From Trogon surrucura (Eukaryota; Chordata; Aves; Trogoniformes; Trogonidae), in contig CM036632.1 of NCBI GenBank assembly GCA_020746105.1, positions 4,898,001 to 4,962,000 on the forward strand: DNA of 64,000 nt, written 5' to 3'. Under the pieces are notes generated by a model, which was not told the origin of the DNA, made no database searches, and saw only the letters and a program-made list of their open reading frames with translations. Positions 61,901 through 64,000 of the stretch are shown here, piece after piece (the first letter of the stretch is position 1; each line of letters starts with the position of its first letter). The translations under genes were made by a program, and so were the position numbers.

Positions 61901-63229
61901 GTTCTGCAGCTTGAGATCGATGTAACAGCCTCCCTGCATTCCTCCTTTCCGTTCACAGGCTCTCTCTGTCTGTCACTGTCTTTCCTGTTTCTGGGCTGGT
62001 TGTGGTCCCCTTTCTTTATTCCAAATTCCAGTTGCTGTATGTGCCTTCTCTTCCAAACCAGGAGTTTTTTTTTCCTGTGTCAGGAACCTCTTATTTCACT
62101 CTGAGACCCGTGGAGAGAATATTACTCCCCAAGCAATATTCTCTGTGTGCCCTCTGTTTTCCCTTCCATTTTGGTGTCAAAATCTCAGTATACAGCTTCT
62201 TACTTGTCTGCTTTCTCTTACTACCACAGGTCGTCTTGATTTTCTTCTGTGGGAGATAGTGTTTTCACAGAATTGATATTTTAAATTGAAAAATAAGTGG
62301 AGCTGAGGGGGCAATATTGTGCTAGAGGGTATTAATAGCTGTCATCGTTTAGCTCATAGATCTCTTGCAGAGGAGATACAAACTGCTGGTTCTGCTTGTC
62401 AGATGTTAGGGGTATTGTGTGTATATATATATTTTATCCCTCAGTATTTACTGGAATCGTTAGGATTGTATCTGTTCATACCCTGAATGTTTCTTTAAAC
62501 GTTGGAATCGATGAGCTGCATAGAATCACACACCCAGAAAAACAACAAAGAAGCAAAACCACAAAAAACCCAAACACACCAAGGTGGTCACCATTTTTAT
62601 TGTCGTTAAGGTAGTGCAGCACATGAATAATTTTGGGTATTTTACAGATGAAAGTGTGAAGGACAATCACTAAGAGCTTCCATCCTTTTTTTCCTCACTG
62701 ATTTCCATTTTCTCTGACTCAAGTTCTCATTATGACCTTTTTGGTTGGATTAAACTTGCTTGGGTCAATTTTTCCTTCTCTTGCCGTCTAATAAGTATTT
62801 GGTTTTATGAACTGAGATGGCTTCAGTATCAAATTGCTTTATTTTGTGGCGCGTGACCACTTGCAAAGATTTAAAGACAATAAGACAAGTATGTGCGGTC
62901 AGTATGTCAACGCCACGCACGCTCTTTCATTAAAGAGGAAGAGGAGTAGTTGTTTGCAGGAGAAGATAGATCAGAGTTATTTGTAACTGTAGGTAATTCT
63001 GGAAACTTAATGGCTCAGAGAATATTACACTTCGCACAAGGGCTCGTTTTTGTCAGTGTTGTTTATTGATGACCTTGTTTCCTTTGTAATTATTTCAGCC
63101 AGGTCCTCTGAGAAGCAATCGCAGCCTCCTCTCCCTCCGTCTGTGGATGAAGCTCACTCAGACGATTCAGATGATATTGTCATTATTTCTCCATTGTTAC
63201 AGACGAAGAAAAACTGCACCCGCTTCTAA
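40925..63229 (+). CDS. IQCE: IQ motif-containing protein E (IQCE), 22 coding exons
   Basis: IQCE is a coiled-coil, calmodulin-type IQ protein. With EFCAB7 it tethers the EVC-EVC2 complex at the base of primary cilia and promotes Hedgehog signalling; human mutations cause postaxial polydactyly. The 22 coding exons listed individually below sum to 2079 bases, 692 residues plus stop, against about 695 in human. All junctions are GT-AG and phases agree throughout. Order of parts: N-terminal region with KIFHKPPKSPK (about 39-50); conserved GYIPGTPDYKEKEDMYDEII (140-159); long coiled coil (about 155-490); IQ motifs at about 511-525, 534-552 and 588-603; proline-rich segment; acidic tail SDDSDDIVII. 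It is divergent to BRAT1 from a shared CpG-island promoter with an RFX-like site. Confidence 0.97.
41524..41571 (+). CDS. IQCE: IQCE coding exon 2 (residues 19-34)
   Basis: The acceptor ctctttcccag precedes and the donor AAATG|GTGAGT follows. It encodes GDDSLSVITCESDTEM, aligned with human GDDSLSAVTFDSDVET. A 48-base exon, phase 0 at both ends. Confidence 0.92.
42229..42271 (+). CDS. IQCE: IQCE coding exon 3 (residues 35-49)
   Basis: The acceptor ctcttccag precedes and the donor CACCAA|GTAAGT follows. It encodes KLKEKIFHKPPKSP, aligned with the human FHKPP segment. Only 43 bases long. Confidence 0.92.
43391..43531 (+). CDS. IQCE: IQCE coding exon 4 (residues 49-96)
   Basis: The acceptor ttttgttgtag precedes and the donor GCAAG|GTATAG follows. 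It encodes SPYSSSTQLYPKKAAVWQSL and then PRQMWLGSLKQ, aligned with human KSPYLSKPRKVASWRSL and KLWLGTAK. Confidence 0.94.
43812..43943 (+). CDS. IQCE: IQCE coding exon 5 (residues 96-140)
   Basis: The acceptor tttttgccag precedes and the donor AACG|GTAAAC follows. It encodes NHPLKSDVVMGHMR and ends KKPKHSRSSSNG. The end aligns with human RRSASNG; the middle is weakly conserved. Confidence 0.92.
44110..44275. mobile_element. Degenerate hAT-type non-autonomous DNA transposon
   Basis: The left end CAGGGGTTTCCAAATC and the inverted right end CAATGGTTCCTAAGC resemble the terminal inverted repeats of MER5/Charlie-type hAT elements (consensus near CAGTGGTTCTCAAAC). Size is about 166 bases with no coding capacity. 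An 8-bp target duplication is not clear, in keeping with great age. It lies in an IQCE intron. Confidence 0.55.
44923..44993 (+). CDS. IQCE: IQCE coding exon 6 (residues 140-163)
   Basis: The acceptor cttcttctgtag precedes and the donor AAAAAG|GTACAG follows. It encodes YIPGTPDYKEKEDMYDEIIE, almost identical to human. The coiled coil begins here. Confidence 0.96.
45677..45790 (+). CDS. IQCE: IQCE coding exon 7, coiled coil (residues 164-201)
   Basis: The acceptor ccctcttttag precedes and the donor TCAGG|GTGACT follows (phase 0). It encodes TKLRRLEEENNRKDKQIEQL, a heptad-type segment matching human. Confidence 0.95.
46472..46522 (+). CDS. IQCE: IQCE coding exon 8 (residues 202-218)
   Basis: The acceptor tatcttgcag precedes and the donor GATGG|GTAGTA follows. 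It encodes GSELARALSEKKTDNGW, aligned with human GTDFVRTLAEKRPDASW. It is 51 bases and too short to show as an open frame. Confidence 0.92.
47055..47125 (+). CDS. IQCE: IQCE coding exon 9 (residues 219-242)
   Basis: The acceptor ctttctgtag precedes and the donor TTAG|GTATGT follows. It encodes FKQKILKLEQQCKEKDNTI, nearly identical to human. Confidence 0.95.
47348..47420 (+). CDS. IQCE: IQCE coding exon 10 (residues 242-266)
   Basis: The acceptor tattttcag precedes and the donor GAAGAG|GTATGT follows. It encodes TSNLEEMRMAMETYYEE, matching human TNLEEMRIAMETYYEE. Confidence 0.96.
47571..47620 (+). CDS. IQCE: IQCE coding exon 11 (residues 267-283)
   Basis: The acceptor atatttcacag precedes and the donor AAAAA|GTATGT follows. 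It encodes VHRLQLLLAKSETMRK, matching human VHRLQTLLASSET. Confidence 0.94.
47621..50227 (+). other. IQCE: IQCE intron 11-12 (2.6 kb)
   Basis: No exon or identifiable repeat was found. The frame at 49934-50131 has no splice support. Confidence 0.65.
50228..50385 (+). CDS. IQCE: IQCE coding exon 12, coiled coil (residues 283-336)
   Basis: The acceptor ctgtttccaag precedes; a TACAG five bases further on would break the frame, so the first AG is chosen. The donor AAAAA|GTACGT follows. It encodes LSRNVKELQSENRRLKEDLD, aligned with human LSRSVQELTEENQSLKEDLD. Confidence 0.93.
50882..50937 (+). CDS. IQCE: IQCE coding exon 13 (residues 336-354)
   Basis: The acceptor ttgtatttag precedes and the donor GAAAAA|GTAAGT follows. 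It encodes YSEWSKQRLVRRISELEK, matching human YVEWSKPRLLRRIVELEK. It is 56 bases and hidden from open-frame scans. Confidence 0.95.
51261..51469 (+). CDS. IQCE: IQCE coding exon 14 (residues 355-424)
   Basis: The acceptor cttggtttag precedes and the donor AGAGA|GTAAGT follows. The first half is a serine-rich linker that differs from human; the second half, HRLQRVVKKLKSDRKALQNL, resumes the coiled coil. Confidence 0.93.
52257..52361 (+). CDS. IQCE: IQCE coding exon 15, coiled coil (residues 424-459)
   Basis: The acceptor cctttgtag precedes and the donor TTAAG|GTGCCA follows. It encodes LDVQQLLQAKTEVELELQKC, aligned with human LEVKQLLQAKADLEKELE. Confidence 0.93.
53138..53240 (+). CDS. IQCE: IQCE coding exon 16, coiled coil (residues 459-493)
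   Basis: The acceptor tctgaccatag precedes and the donor ATTAAG|GTACAG follows. It encodes EEIQNLAQKVGKLESKLEEE, aligned with human EEIQTLTSKLQEL. Confidence 0.93.
53241..54653 (+). other. IQCE: IQCE intron 16-17 (1.4 kb)
   Basis: AT-rich. No exon was recognised; overlapping frames at 54184-54587 on both strands lack splice support and family resemblance. Confidence 0.6.
54654..54749 (+). CDS. IQCE: IQCE coding exon 17, first IQ motif (residues 494-525)
   Basis: The acceptor ctcctttgcag precedes and the donor AACAAG|GTGAGA follows. It encodes KEQAAKIIQRQWKMYRNK, an IQ motif (IQxxW variant) matching human AARVLQAQWKVYKHK. Confidence 0.95.
55425..55448 (+). CDS. IQCE: IQCE coding exon 18, 24-base microexon (residues 526-533)
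   Basis: The acceptor ttcatttcag precedes and the donor GATGAG|GTGAGT follows. It encodes KEEIELDE, aligned with human KKKAVLDE. Phase 0 at both ends, so skipping it would keep the frame and shorten the spacer between the first two IQ motifs. Confidence 0.88.
56517..56612 (+). CDS. IQCE: IQCE coding exon 19, second IQ motif (residues 534-565)
   Basis: The acceptor ttctgctctag precedes and the donor GACAAG|GTAATT follows. It encodes AVVMLQAAFRGHLARQKLL, a classic IQ motif matching human AAVVLQAAFRGHLTRTKLL. Confidence 0.96.
57642..57772 (+). CDS. IQCE: IQCE coding exon 20, third IQ motif (residues 566-609)
   Basis: The acceptor attgctttgcag precedes and the donor GAGAG|GTGAGT follows. A serine-rich start is followed by IVTFIQSVFRAHLARTVL, aligned with human IVIIQSALRAHLARAR. 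Confidence 0.95.
57773..59026 (+). other. IQCE: IQCE intron 20-21
   Basis: A 1.25 kb intron with pyrimidine-rich stretches around 58180-58350 that produce misleading open frames. No exon seen. Confidence 0.6.
59027..59148 (+). CDS. IQCE: IQCE coding exon 21, Ser/Pro-rich linker (residues 609-650)
   Basis: The acceptor tttttgcag precedes 59027 and the donor CTCCTG|GTAATC follows 59148. The frame runs on beyond the donor by chance and should be cut there. It encodes a low-complexity Ser/Ala/Pro segment (for example SAAPQRPPPTTLSPPG). Poorly conserved, placed by phase and splice signals. Confidence 0.88.
59149..63098 (+). other. IQCE: IQCE last intron (4 kb)
   Basis: No exon or transposon was recognised. 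A short TA repeat lies at 62419-62434. Confidence 0.6.
63099..63229 (+). CDS. IQCE: IQCE coding exon 22, C-terminal (residues 650-692, stop)
   Basis: The acceptor attatttcag precedes 63099 and TAA is at 63227-63229. It encodes a Pro-rich stretch and then HSDDSDDIVIISPLLQTKKN, aligned with the human acidic end SDDSDDIVIAPSLPTKN. The exact conservation of SDDSDDIVI suggests a binding or phosphorylation site. Confidence 0.95.
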
Positions 63230-63538
63230 GGTTTTGTAACAGGCTCTGGTGATCTTGAAATATTCAATTCACAGAATGATTTCTGCCAAGATGAAGCATA
63301 TCAAAGATGAAAAGGGGGAAATATTCAGCCCCCTTTTAATGACAGTTGTCACTATTTCAACCATAAATAATTGGTATGTCATCTCGGTAGATTTCATGGC
63401 TAAAAGCCGCTGACTGACTGTTAACCTTATCCTCCTGTTATGCAGAGAGAGCTTGGATTTAAAAACTAAAACAAAATACTTCAATATTTAGTCTCATCAT
63501 AAGGATTATAAATTCAGTTGCCAAATTTTAAAGAAAGC

Positions 63539-63544
63539 AATAAA
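63539..63544 (+). terminator. IQCE: IQCE poly(A) signal
   Basis: AATAAA lies 310 bases after the stop codon, with GT/T-rich sequence shortly downstream, so the transcript probably ends near 63560. Confidence 0.7.
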
Positions 63545-63559
63545 GCCTTAAGCTATCTC

Positions 63560-64000
63560 ATGTCTAACGAAGTTTTGTTTCAGGTCGGCTAAAATAATTC
63601 GTTGAACTGGACAGTGGTTAATGATACGGCTCCAATTTCAGCCTGTGTATGTGAAAGGGAACAGCTTGTATTTGTTACCAGGTACTCTCTATTTAAAAAT
63701 TGTATGGTGTCATATTTTAATTTTTTTTTTATTTTTATACTAAACACAGTCTGCACAGACCTTCTAAAGGCTTTTAGAAAGCCATTTCTTTATCATAGGG
63801 CTATTCTAGGCCTACTGTATCAGCAGGGTTTTCTTATTTATTGCTTTTTCCGAGTGTGCCTGCCATGATAGGTATAGTACTATTTTATATTTGAAATGTC
63901 TGATCATGTAACCATTTTTTTTTTTTTTGTATTTGTCAGAGAAGGTGCATAATAGTGTTCTCTGAAGGATGCCCTTGTGACGGTATCCTTTTCTGCTTGT
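63560..64000. other. IQCE 3' flank
   Basis: T-rich intergenic sequence with no recognised exon. In human the next gene on this side is TTYH3, which is not reached here. Confidence 0.5.

Noticed and set aside
1..64000. tRNA, rRNA, microRNA, endogenous retrovirus or CRISPR features
   Set aside because: I found no cloverleaf, long hairpin, LTR pair with retroviral motifs, or spaced identical repeats by eye. A covariance-model or repeat-library search would be needed to exclude small ones.

Overview
This is vertebrate nuclear DNA, almost certainly from a bird. The genes are split by GT-AG introns, two CpG-rich promoter islands are present, and there is a recognisable CR1 LINE 3' end. Three orthologues of human chromosome 7p22 genes (AMZ1, BRAT1, IQCE) sit close together in a compact arrangement. 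Nothing prokaryotic, viral or CRISPR-like was seen.

Layout. (1) About 1.7-17.3 kb, minus strand: AMZ1, a zinc metallopeptidase of the archaemetzincin family. Six coding exons give a 503-residue protein. A probable non-coding first exon and promoter lie in a CpG island at about 16.2-17.3 kb. (2) 17.3-30.65 kb: an intergenic stretch of about 13 kb with no recognisable coding exon; it holds simple repeats and one isolated TATA-like site. (3) 30.66-39.5 kb, minus strand: BRAT1, a HEAT-repeat protein, in 13 coding exons (888 residues, or 871 from the human-like start). (4) 39.5-40.2 kb: a CpG-island bidirectional promoter shared by BRAT1 and IQCE, with NRF1-, GC-box-, ETS- and RFX (X-box)-like sites. 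(5) 40.1-63.55 kb, plus strand: IQCE, a coiled-coil protein with three IQ motifs that acts at the cilium base in Hedgehog signalling. It has 22 coding exons (692 residues).

Every exon was joined by hand from splice sites and reading phase. All three reading frames close exactly, at lengths close to the human proteins as I remember them. The three genes do not form a pathway, but BRAT1 and IQCE share a promoter.

The main points for a second look are: the gene order AMZ1(-) BRAT1(-) IQCE(+), which differs from human; a near-perfect RFX X-box in the promoter of a ciliary gene; a possible 17-residue N-terminal extension of BRAT1; tandem splice acceptors; two minisatellites in or near AMZ1; and a small hAT-like transposon remnant in IQCE.
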